DNA of 64,000 bases. It comes from Maritimibacter sp. (lineage in GTDB: Bacteria; Pseudomonadota; Alphaproteobacteria; Rhodobacterales; Rhodobacteraceae). The notes under the pieces were generated by a model. The model was not told the DNA's origin. It searched no databases and saw only the letters and a list, made by a program, of their open reading frames with translations. The first letter of the stretch is position 1. Every line of letters begins with the position of its first letter. This document shows, one piece after another, positions 16,911 through 23,919 of this stretch. A program made the translations under genes and the position numbers. The stretch lies in NCBI GenBank assembly GCA_011389895.1, contig JAABTN010000010.1, forward strand, positions 28,639-92,638, given 5' to 3'.

Positions 16911-18335
16911 TTACCAGTTGGCCGAGATATACTGGGTTTCCATGAATTCGAGCATGCCTTCGTGCCCGCCCTCGCGGCCAAGGCCCGATTGCTTGGTGCC
17001 GCCAAAGGGCGCGGCCGGGTCGCTTACCAGACCACGGTTCAACCCGACCATGCCGTAATCCAAGCGTTCGCACACCTGAAGCGCACGTTTGAAATCGCCC
17101 GAGAACACGTAGGCGACCAGCCCGTATTCGGTATCATTGGCCCGCGCGATCGCTTCGCCCTGATCCGAGAAGGTCTGAATCGCGGCGACCGGGCCGAAGA
17201 TCTCGTCATGCACACAGTCGGCGGTTTCGGGCACGCCGGACAACACCGTTGGCGGGTAGAAATACCCGGGGCCATCGGGCACCACACCGCCGCATTCCAC
17301 GGTCGCGCCCTTGGCGACGGCATCGGCGACGAAAGCCGCGACCTTGTCGCGCGTGCCCGCGTTGACCAAGGGGCCGACATCGACCGAGGGATCGCTGCCG
17401 TCCCCGACCTTCAGCGCCGCCATTCGCTCGGCCAACCGCCGGGTGAACTCCTCGGCAATGTCTTCGTGCACGTAGATGCGGTTCGCCGCCGTGCAGGCTT
17501 CGCCAAGATTGCGCATCTTTGCCAGCATCGTGCCTTCGATCGCGACCTCCATATCGGCGTCTTCAAAGACGACAACCGGGGCATTCCCGCCCAGCTCCAT
17601 CGCGGGTTTCAGAACCTGGTCCGCCGCGCTTTTCAAAAGCGTGCGCCCCACGCCGGTGGAGCCGGTGAAGCTGACCACCCGCACGCGCGGATCATGTAGC
17701 ATATGATCCACCAGCGCGCCGGTTTTGCGGGACGGGAGCACGTTGACCAACCCGGGCGGCACCCCAGCCTCTTCCAGCGTCGGCATCAGCGCCAGCATGG
17801 TCAGCGGCGTTTCCGAGGCGGGCTTGATGACCACGCCGCACCCCGCCGCAAGCGCCGGGGCGATCTTTCGCGTGCCCATGGCCGCCGGGTAATTCCACGG
17901 GGTCACCAAAACCGCCAGCCCGGCGGGCTTGTGCTGCACCACGATACGCGCGCCCGAGGCCGGGGCATGGGTGATCAGCCCATCGGCGCGCACGGCTTCC
18001 TCGGCGAACCAGCGAAAGAACTCGGCCGCATAGGTGGCCTCACCAATCGCATCGGCCCGCGCCTTGCCGTTTTCAAGCGTGATCAGGCGGGCGAAGTCTT
18101 CGAGCCGTTCGGTCATCAGCTCCCACGCCCGGCGCAACACTTCGGAGCGTTCGCGCGGAGTGCGGGCGGCCCAGTCGGCCATGGCGGCCTCGGCGGCATC
18201 AAGCGCCGCGTCGGCGTCATTGATCCCGGCGGAGGCGACCGAGGCGAGCACGCTCTCAGTAGCCGGGTTGATGACATCGAAGCGGTCGGCTGCCGATTGC
18301 CATGTGCCGTTGATGTAGAGGTCGGTGAAGTCCAT
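16911..18335 (-). CDS. NAD(P)-dependent aldehyde dehydrogenase (succinate-semialdehyde dehydrogenase-like)
   Basis: Oxidises an aldehyde to the acid. 474 residues from ATG 18335, preceded by GGAGAG. Motifs: TPWNYPAAMGTRKIAPALAA, coenzyme loop FTGSTGVGR (about 223-231), general base Glu in ELGGNAP (E247) and catalytic Cys in NLGEACTAAN (C281). The C-terminal PFGGTKQSGLGREGG is typical of the GabD-like subgroup. Embedded between the two halves of the E2 component, so the aldehyde is probably a product of the same pathway, for example acetaldehyde or a longer aldehyde released by ketol cleavage (inference). Confidence 0.9.
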   Translation of the reverse strand: MDFTDLYINGTWQSAADRFDVINPATESVLASVASAGINDADAALDAAEAAMADWAARTPRERSEVLRRAWELMTERLEDFARLITLENGKARADAIGEATYAAEFFRWFAEEAVRADGLITHAPASGARIVVQHKPAGLAVLVTPWNYPAAMGTRKIAPALAAGCGVVIKPASETPLTMLALMPTLEEAGVPPGLVNVLPSRKTGALVDHMLHDPRVRVVSFTGSTGVGRTLLKSAADQVLKPAMELGGNAPVVVFEDADMEVAIEGTMLAKMRNLGEACTAANRIYVHEDIAEEFTRRLAERMAALKVGDGSDPSVDVGPLVNAGTRDKVAAFVADAVAKGATVECGGVVPDGPGYFYPPTVLSGVPETADCVHDEIFGPVAAIQTFSDQGEAIARANDTEYGLVAYVFSGDFKRALQVCERLDYGMVGLNRGLVSDPAAPFGGTKQSGLGREGGHEGMLEFMETQYISANW

Positions 18336-18346
18336 GTCGCTCTCCG

Positions 18347-19696
18347 TCAAAGCAGGTGCTGGAGCGGTTGCTCCATGCAATCCGCGAAATTGGTCAAAAG
18401 GGTGATGGCGGCGTCCGCGTCCATCTGGTTGGGGCTGGTCTCAAGCGTCAGGGTCAGACCGGTGTCATCGGACATCACCGTCAGGACCGGATGATCCTCG
18501 CCCCCCATGGCGACCGCGCGGATCGACCCGCCGCGCAGGTCGCGCAGGACAAGGTCAGGCGAGGACGGGGTTTCTTCGGGCGTCGCAGACACTGGTTCGA
18601 CCCGCGACAGCGCGCGGCCCGGTGGCACGGCAAACTGCCGGGTCTGGCCCAGCCGGGTCACCGCGACGGTGCAGGGGGCGGGCAGGTTCGCCCCGGCCAG
18701 ACCGGCCAAAAGCGCGTCGGCGTCGGTCAACCCATGGGCCTCCTTGGCCCAGCCTGCAAAGGCGGCAAAGCCATCGGTCGCGACCTTCGCGGTCAGGCTG
18801 CGGGTGGCGGCCTGTGACCCTGCCTGCGACCCTGCGGCGGTGTCGGGCAGCGCGCGCAGGGAGTCGAGATCGCGAACGTGGAAGGGTTGCGGATGACCGG
18901 CTTTGGCAAGGCGGTTCAGATCCAGTCCCTGTTCACGCGCGATGCGCCGCGCCTTGGGCGAAGCAAGGATGCGCCCGCCAACCGCCCGGGGCGCGGGGGC
19001 GGGTTTGCTCTGTTCCCTCGCAGGCTTTGGGGATGTCTCGGCGGGCGCTGGCGCAGGGTCCGCCTCGGCCTTGGGCGCGGCAGCGGCGGCGGCCCCGCGT
19101 GCGCGTGCGATGGGGGCCTCCGGTTCGCTGTCCCCGATAATGGCGACCGCTTCGCCCACCGGCACCTCTTCGCCCGCCTCGGCGAGCGTGGCGAGAAGGT
19201 ATCCGTCCTGCCCTGCGGGCACCTCCATGGTGGATTTATCCGTCTCGACCTCGAACAACAGGTCATCGACTGCGACCGGGTCACCGGGCGATTTCAACCA
19301 CGTGACCAGAAGGCCCGAATCCTGCGCCATGCCAAGTTGCGGCATGGTCACCGATGTGCCCTCAGGCAGGTCGTCTGCCCCGGATGTGGGTGCGGATGCG
19401 GGGGGTGTGTCTGATCCGGTGACCGCTGCGGGTGCATCGGGGCCCGCGTCATCCTCGGCGCTGTCGGAAATGCGCGCGATCACCGCGCCGACTGGCACGT
19501 CTTCGCCCTCGGCGGCGGTGACGGCGGTCAGAAACCCGCCCTCCTGCGCCTCGACCTCCATCGTGGCCTTGTCGGTCTCGACCTCGAACAACGCATCGCC
19601 CTTGGTCACCGGGTCCCCCGGGGCCTTGAGCCACGCGACGATCTTGCCCGCGTCCTGCGCCATGCCAAGCTGGGGCATCGTCACATCATGCGGCAT
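18347..19696 (-). CDS. Double-lipoyl carrier protein with degenerate E2 catalytic domain
   Basis: A 449-residue E2-like protein. Two lipoyl domains are clear (modified lysines K43 in TDKATME and K154 in TDKSTME), joined by Ala/Pro-rich linkers. A peripheral-subunit-binding domain follows (242-277, ILASPKARRIAREQGLDL). The last 160 residues look like a shortened E2 catalytic domain: DLRGGSI and PVLTV are kept, but the position of the DHRxxxG motif reads TSPNQMDA, so the catalytic His is Pro and the Gly is Ala. I infer a carrier and scaffold without acyltransferase activity. Its start overlaps the E1 beta stop by 11 bp. Confidence 0.85.
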   Translation of the reverse strand: MPHDVTMPQLGMAQDAGKIVAWLKAPGDPVTKGDALFEVETDKATMEVEAQEGGFLTAVTAAEGEDVPVGAVIARISDSAEDDAGPDAPAAVTGSDTPPASAPTSGADDLPEGTSVTMPQLGMAQDSGLLVTWLKSPGDPVAVDDLLFEVETDKSTMEVPAGQDGYLLATLAEAGEEVPVGEAVAIIGDSEPEAPIARARGAAAAAAPKAEADPAPAPAETSPKPAREQSKPAPAPRAVGGRILASPKARRIAREQGLDLNRLAKAGHPQPFHVRDLDSLRALPDTAAGSQAGSQAATRSLTAKVATDGFAAFAGWAKEAHGLTDADALLAGLAGANLPAPCTVAVTRLGQTRQFAVPPGRALSRVEPVSATPEETPSSPDLVLRDLRGGSIRAVAMGGEDHPVLTVMSDDTGLTLTLETSPNQMDADAAITLLTNFADCMEQPLQHLL

Positions 19697-20681
19697 CTAT
19701 CATCTCCCCCGCGCACAGCTTGCGCGCGTTCCCGGCGACGCCCTCGGGGGTCGGCACCGTGATGTCTTCGAGCGCCGGTGAGAACGGCACCGGCACATCC
19801 ATCGCGCCCATGCGCAGCACCGGCGCATCGAGATGGTAGAAAGCCCTTTCGTTCAACCGGCTCGCGATCTCGGCGGTCACGCCGTAGCTCTGGTGACCTT
19901 CGTCGATGACGATGGCACGGCTGGTCTTCTTCACGCTGGCCAGAAGCGTCGCCTCGTCCAGCGGCACGATTGTGCGCGGGTCGATCACCTCGGCGCTGAT
20001 GCCGTCCGAGGCGAGCATCTCGGCGGCTTTTTCCGCCACCTGCACCATCGAAGACGTGGCGATCAGGGTGATGTCATCGCCGGCGCGTTTCACATGCGCC
20101 TCGCCAAGAGGGATCAGGAATTCCTCTTCCGGCACCGGGGCCTTGTCCTGATACATCAGCTTGTCTTCGAAGATCACCACCGGGTTGTTGTCGCGGATGG
20201 CGGTTTTCATCAGCCCCTTCGCCTCGTAGGCGCTCGACGGCATGGCGACCTTCAGCCCCGGAATATGCGCCACGAGCGCCTGCAAGGATTGCGAATGCTG
20301 CGCGGCCGAGCGCCGGGTCGCCCCCATGTTGGTGCGCAGAACCATTGGCACCGTCAGCTTGCCGCCCGACATGTAATGCTGCTTGGCGGCCTGATTACAA
20401 AGCTGGTCCATCACCAGGTAAATAAAATCGCCGAACATCAGATCGACAATGGGGCGGGCACCGGTCATCGCGGCACCCACGGCCAGTCCGACAAAGCCCG
20501 GTTCCGAGATTGGCGTGTCGAGCACGCGGTCGGTGCCGAATTCTTCGACAAGCCCGGACAGTACTTTGAACGGTGTGCCGGCTTCGGCCACGTCCTCACC
20601 CATCAGGAAGACGGTCGGGTCGCGGCGCATTTCCTCTGCGATGGCCTCGTTCACGGCCTGGGACAGGGTGATCTCTCGCAT
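19686..20681 (-). CDS. Thiamine-dependent dehydrogenase E1 component, beta subunit (AcoB/PdhB-like)
   Basis: Partner of E1 alpha in oxidative decarboxylation of a 2-oxo acid or cleavage of an alpha-ketol such as acetoin. 331 residues: MREITLSQAVNEAIAEEM start, GEDVAEAGTPFKV, DTPISEPGFVGLAVGAAM, the VDLMFGDFI segment, and the transketolase C-terminal domain from about 200 (AEVIDPRTIVPLDEATLLASV). The subunit arrangement (separate alpha and beta) and the short N-terminus resemble acetoin dehydrogenase more than classic PDH. 12 bp after E1 alpha. Confidence 0.9.
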   Translation of the reverse strand: MREITLSQAVNEAIAEEMRRDPTVFLMGEDVAEAGTPFKVLSGLVEEFGTDRVLDTPISEPGFVGLAVGAAMTGARPIVDLMFGDFIYLVMDQLCNQAAKQHYMSGGKLTVPMVLRTNMGATRRSAAQHSQSLQALVAHIPGLKVAMPSSAYEAKGLMKTAIRDNNPVVIFEDKLMYQDKAPVPEEEFLIPLGEAHVKRAGDDITLIATSSMVQVAEKAAEMLASDGISAEVIDPRTIVPLDEATLLASVKKTSRAIVIDEGHQSYGVTAEIASRLNERAFYHLDAPVLRMGAMDVPVPFSPALEDITVPTPEGVAGNARKLCAGEMIDAA

Positions 20682-20693
20682 TTTCGGCTCTCC

Positions 20694-21671
20694 TCAGTCC
20701 GCGTAAACATGCATGTCCACTTCGGACACATCGGGGTAGCGGGCGGCCTCGGCATAAGCGACGGCCTCACGGGCATCGGTTTCGATCTCGGCATTCATCG
20801 CCTCGATCTCGTCCTCGGACGCGATCCCTTCTTCGACGAGGTAGGCGCGAAAGCGCACGATCGGATCGCGGTTGTCCTTCCAATCGCGTTCCTCGTCCTT
20901 GGAGCGGTAATATTCGCGGTTGATGTCGCCCACGTGGTGTCCGTGATAGCGGTAGGTCATCAGCTCGATAAAAAACGGCCCCTCGCCCTTGCGCGCCCGG
21001 TCGACCAGCTTTCGGGTCAGCGCGTTGACGGCCAGCACATCCTGCCCGTCGATCTGGTGCGCTTCGATCCCGAAGGCCTCGGCGCGCGCGGTGATTGAGC
21101 CTGCGGCGATTTCATCGGTCTTGGTGTATTCGGAATAGCCGTTGTTTTCACAGGCATAAATCACCGGGAGCTTCCACAGCGCCGCCATGTTCATGACCTC
21201 GTACATAAGCCCCTGCGCGGTCGCCCCATCGCCGAAGAAACAGACCGTCACGTCATCGTTGCCCTGAAGCTTTGCGCGCAGGGCCGATCCGGTGGCGATC
21301 CCCATGGACCCGCCGACGATTGCATTGGCGCCAAGGTTGCCGTGGCTTTGATCGGCGATATGCATGCTTCCGCCCTTGCCCCGGCAATAGCCCTCTTCCT
21401 TGCCCAGAAGCTCGCAGAACATTTCCTTGAATTCGGCCCCTTTGGCGACGCAATGCCCGTGACCCCGGTGGGTCGAGGTGATGCGGTCGTCATCCGTCAG
21501 GGCCTCGCAAATCCCCACCGCCACGGCTTCTTCGCCGGAATACATGTGGGTCAGGCCCGGCATCTTGGCCGAGAGGTAAAGCTGGTTGGCGTTATCTTCG
21601 AAGGTGCGGATGCGCACCATCTGGCGATACATGCGCAGGTAGTCTTCGGTGTTCGTCTTGGTCTTGGCCAT
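20694..21671 (-). CDS. Thiamine-dependent dehydrogenase E1 component, alpha subunit (AcoA/PdhA-like)
   Basis: Binds thiamine diphosphate and releases CO2 or an aldehyde. 325 residues from ATG 21671 (MAKTKTNTEDYLRMYRQM); the reading frame extends upstream only through a repeat element. Visible motifs: HRGHGHCVAKG, GKGGSMH, and the ThDP motif GDGATAQGLMYEVMN. The C-terminal RYHGHHVGD loop is as in E1 alpha proteins. No dihydrolipoamide dehydrogenase (E3) gene lies in the cluster, so E3 is presumably borrowed from another complex. Confidence 0.9.
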   Translation of the reverse strand: MAKTKTNTEDYLRMYRQMVRIRTFEDNANQLYLSAKMPGLTHMYSGEEAVAVGICEALTDDDRITSTHRGHGHCVAKGAEFKEMFCELLGKEEGYCRGKGGSMHIADQSHGNLGANAIVGGSMGIATGSALRAKLQGNDDVTVCFFGDGATAQGLMYEVMNMAALWKLPVIYACENNGYSEYTKTDEIAAGSITARAEAFGIEAHQIDGQDVLAVNALTRKLVDRARKGEGPFFIELMTYRYHGHHVGDINREYYRSKDEERDWKDNRDPIVRFRAYLVEEGIASEDEIEAMNAEIETDAREAVAYAEAARYPDVSEVDMHVYAD

Positions 21672-21685
21672 GAAGTTCTCCCGAA

Positions 21686-21738
21686 GGTGGGTTGGCACCC
21701 ACCCTACGAATGCTGCGTAGGGTGGGTGAAACCCACCG
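21686..21738. repeat. REP-like palindromic repeat between the M24 and E1 alpha genes
   Basis: Left arm 21686-21708 and right arm 21716-21737 are almost perfectly inverted (core CACCCACCCTACG and CGTAGGGTGGGTG), with a 7-base loop. The GTAGGGTGGGTGAAACCCACC-type string occurs dispersed in many bacterial genomes (from memory). It lies between the M24 stop (21740) and the E1 alpha start (21671), where a hairpin would tune downstream expression. Confidence 0.7.
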
Positions 21739-21739
21739 T

Positions 21740-23038
21740 TCAATAACGGTTGGCGATGGGCAGCTCTTCTGCGGGGAAAAGGCTGATCACCTCGACACCC
21801 GTTTCGGTCACCACCACTTCTTCCTCGATCCGGGCCGCGGAATACCCGTCAGCGGCGGGGCAGTAGGTTTCCAGCGCGAAAACCATGCCGGTCTGGATCT
21901 CCATCGGGTGATCAAGCGAGACCGCCCGGCTGATGATGGGCCGCTCATGCAGCGCGAGGCCCAGACCATGACCGAATTGAAGCCCGAAGGCGGCGTCTTC
22001 GCTCGGGAAGCCAAACTCTTCTGCCTTGGGCCAGAGCTTGGCGACCTCGTCGGTCGTGACACCCGGTTTGATCGCCTGGATCGAGGCGTCGATCCATTCG
22101 CGCGCTTTCACGTAGGCGTCCACCTGTGCGGGCGTCGAGCGCCCGATGTTGAAGGTCCGGTAGTAGCAGGTTCGATAGCCCTGATAACTTTGCAGGATAT
22201 CGAAGAACGCCTGATCTCCGGGCCGGAACAGCCGGTCGGTGAAATTGTGCGGATGCGGGTTGCAACGTTCGCCAGAGATGGCGTTGATCGCCTCGACATC
22301 GTCCGATCCCATCTCGTAGAGCAGCTTGTTGGACATGGCGACGATGTCGTTCTCGCGCACCCCCGGTTTCAGCTCTTCGTAGATCATGTGGTAGACGCCA
22401 TCGACCATCGAGGCCGCCTGCGTCAGAAGCTGGATCTCGTCCCAGTTCTTGATCTCGCGGGCGGCGAGCATGATCTGCTGGCCGTCAACGACATGCAGGC
22501 CCTCTTCCAAGAGCGCATGGAACATGGCGGTTTCGGCGTAATCGACGCCCACCGGCATGTCGCCCATGCCCGCTTCGCGGATCAGGCGGGCGATGTCTTT
22601 CGCGTATTTCTTCATCAGGCCGAATTCCGGCGGGATCGTGCCCCGCATCCCGACGACACCGGCAAGACAGTGATCGGGCTCCAGCCAGTCGGCGTGGCGT
22701 TTGTGGTGCATCGCGGCCGATCCGAAGTCCCAGACATAGGGGCTGTCGTCGCCGGTGAGCAGGCAGAAGCGGCACATCTTGTCCCGCTCCCATTCCCCGA
22801 TCTTGGTCGCGCTGACGTAGCGGATGTTGTTCACGTCGAACAACAAAAGCGTTCCCGCCTCGGACGCCTGTAGCGCTTGGCGGGTGCGGGCAAGGCGGTA
22901 GCGGCGCAGCCGGTCGTGGTCGATCCGGCGTTCGAAATCCACCGAGGTATGGCCCCAGGCTGGAATGCGATCACGCCATTCCCAGTTCGGCTCAAGATCG
23001 GTCGGGGTCAAAAGGTTCGGCATCAAAGCGCGTGACAT
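21740..23038 (-). CDS. M24 (creatinase/aminopeptidase P-like) family protein with altered metal site
   Basis: A 432-residue pita-bread-fold protein. ATG 23038 follows GGAGGAG. Residues 40-190 form the creatinase N-terminal domain (LLLFDVNNIRYVS) and 200-432 the catalytic domain. Aligned with the M24 metal ligands by motif spacing, it has D280 in AFFDILQSYQGY, H357 and H364 in FGHGLGLALHERP, E390 in VFALE and E405 in ARIEEEVVV. The second Asp position is C291 (YRTCYYRTF). Family members include prolidases, ectoine hydrolase, creatinase and the DMSP lyase DddP. The DddP catalytic Asp is absent, so DMSP lyase is unlikely. Probably hydrolyses a C-N bond of the pathway substrate (inference). Confidence 0.8.
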   Translation of the reverse strand: MSRALMPNLLTPTDLEPNWEWRDRIPAWGHTSVDFERRIDHDRLRRYRLARTRQALQASEAGTLLLFDVNNIRYVSATKIGEWERDKMCRFCLLTGDDSPYVWDFGSAAMHHKRHADWLEPDHCLAGVVGMRGTIPPEFGLMKKYAKDIARLIREAGMGDMPVGVDYAETAMFHALLEEGLHVVDGQQIMLAAREIKNWDEIQLLTQAASMVDGVYHMIYEELKPGVRENDIVAMSNKLLYEMGSDDVEAINAISGERCNPHPHNFTDRLFRPGDQAFFDILQSYQGYRTCYYRTFNIGRSTPAQVDAYVKAREWIDASIQAIKPGVTTDEVAKLWPKAEEFGFPSEDAAFGLQFGHGLGLALHERPIISRAVSLDHPMEIQTGMVFALETYCPAADGYSAARIEEEVVVTETGVEVISLFPAEELPIANRY

Positions 23039-23099
23039 GTGGGTCTCCTCCGGGCCGGTCGTCGGCCCACCATTGGTTTTTCGGTGTCGAAACGGGGCG

Positions 23100-23909
23100 T
23101 CACTGGATGCACCAGCCGCCATCGATGTGGATCATCTGGCCGGTCATGTAATCGCTGTCGTCGCTGGCAAGGAACGACGCGGTCCCGGTGATGTCGTCGG
23201 GGTAGGAGACGCGCTTGATTTGAAGCGCGTCGCGCACGATGTCGTCATAGGCCTGTCCAGCCCGATCCTTGAACCCGATGTCGACCAGGTCTTTGTCCAG
23301 CTGTTCCCACAGCGGCGTCACCACCACGCCGGGGGCGTAGCCATTCACGGTTATGTTGTGCTCGGCCAGCCCGATGGCCCCGCAATGGGTCAGCGCGAGA
23401 CAGCCGTATTTCGAGGTGCAGTAGACGGTCACATCGACCAGCGGCTTGCGCGATGCGATCGAGCCGACGTTGATCAGCTTGTAGGGGTGATCCTCCATCG
23501 GCCCCTGTTCGATCATCTGGCGGGCGGTTTCCTGCATCCCCAGCCACATCGCCTTGGTGTTGACGTTCATGATCATGTCCCAATTGTCTTCATCAATATC
23601 CATGAAGAACCGGGGCTTGTTCAGGCCCGCGTTGAACAGGCCGACATTGATCGACCCGAAGGCCTCGACCGTGGCTTTGACTGCGGCGGCGTTGTCTTCG
23701 CGCTTGGTGACATCCATCTGGACCGCGATCGCCTTGCCGTTGCCTGCGGCGTTGATCTTGTCGGCGACCTGCTGGGCCTCTTCAAGGCTCAGATCACCGA
23801 GACAGACATTCGCACCCTGCGCGGCGAAATTCTCGGCATTCGCAGCCCCCATGCCGCGCGCGGCACCCGTGATCAGAACGTTCTTTCCCTTGAGGCGGTT
23901 GGGGTCCAT
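23100..23909 (-). CDS. Short-chain dehydrogenase/reductase (SDR 1)
   Basis: NAD(P)-dependent oxidoreductase of the classical SDR family, 269 residues from ATG 23909 (GGGAGGA just upstream). Cofactor motif TGAARGMG (about 15-22), NAG as FNAGLNKP, catalytic Ser in VGSIAS and YCTSK (Tyr, Lys), and the C-terminal YMTGQMIHIDGG. It is strongly similar to the SDR on the opposite arm (26993-27790), including unusual shared strings such as NKPxxFxD and WEQxDxDLxDIG. Probable role: oxidation of a hydroxyl group of a polyol, sugar or hydroxy acid. Confidence 0.88.
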   Translation of the reverse strand: MDPNRLKGKNVLITGAARGMGAANAENFAAQGANVCLGDLSLEEAQQVADKINAAGNGKAIAVQMDVTKREDNAAAVKATVEAFGSINVGLFNAGLNKPRFFMDIDEDNWDMIMNVNTKAMWLGMQETARQMIEQGPMEDHPYKLINVGSIASRKPLVDVTVYCTSKYGCLALTHCGAIGLAEHNITVNGYAPGVVVTPLWEQLDKDLVDIGFKDRAGQAYDDIVRDALQIKRVSYPDDITGTASFLASDDSDYMTGQMIHIDGGWCIQ

Positions 23910-23919
23910 GGTTTCCTCC

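Noticed and set aside
20694..21743. Longer E1 alpha start at 21743
   Set aside because: The extra 24 residues are encoded by the palindromic repeat; ATG 21671 begins the conserved protein.
21740..23038. DMSP lyase DddP, since it is an M24-fold roseobacter protein
   Set aside because: The Asp that follows the HGxGL motif in DddP is replaced by the usual M24 His (LALHERP), and the N-terminal region differs.
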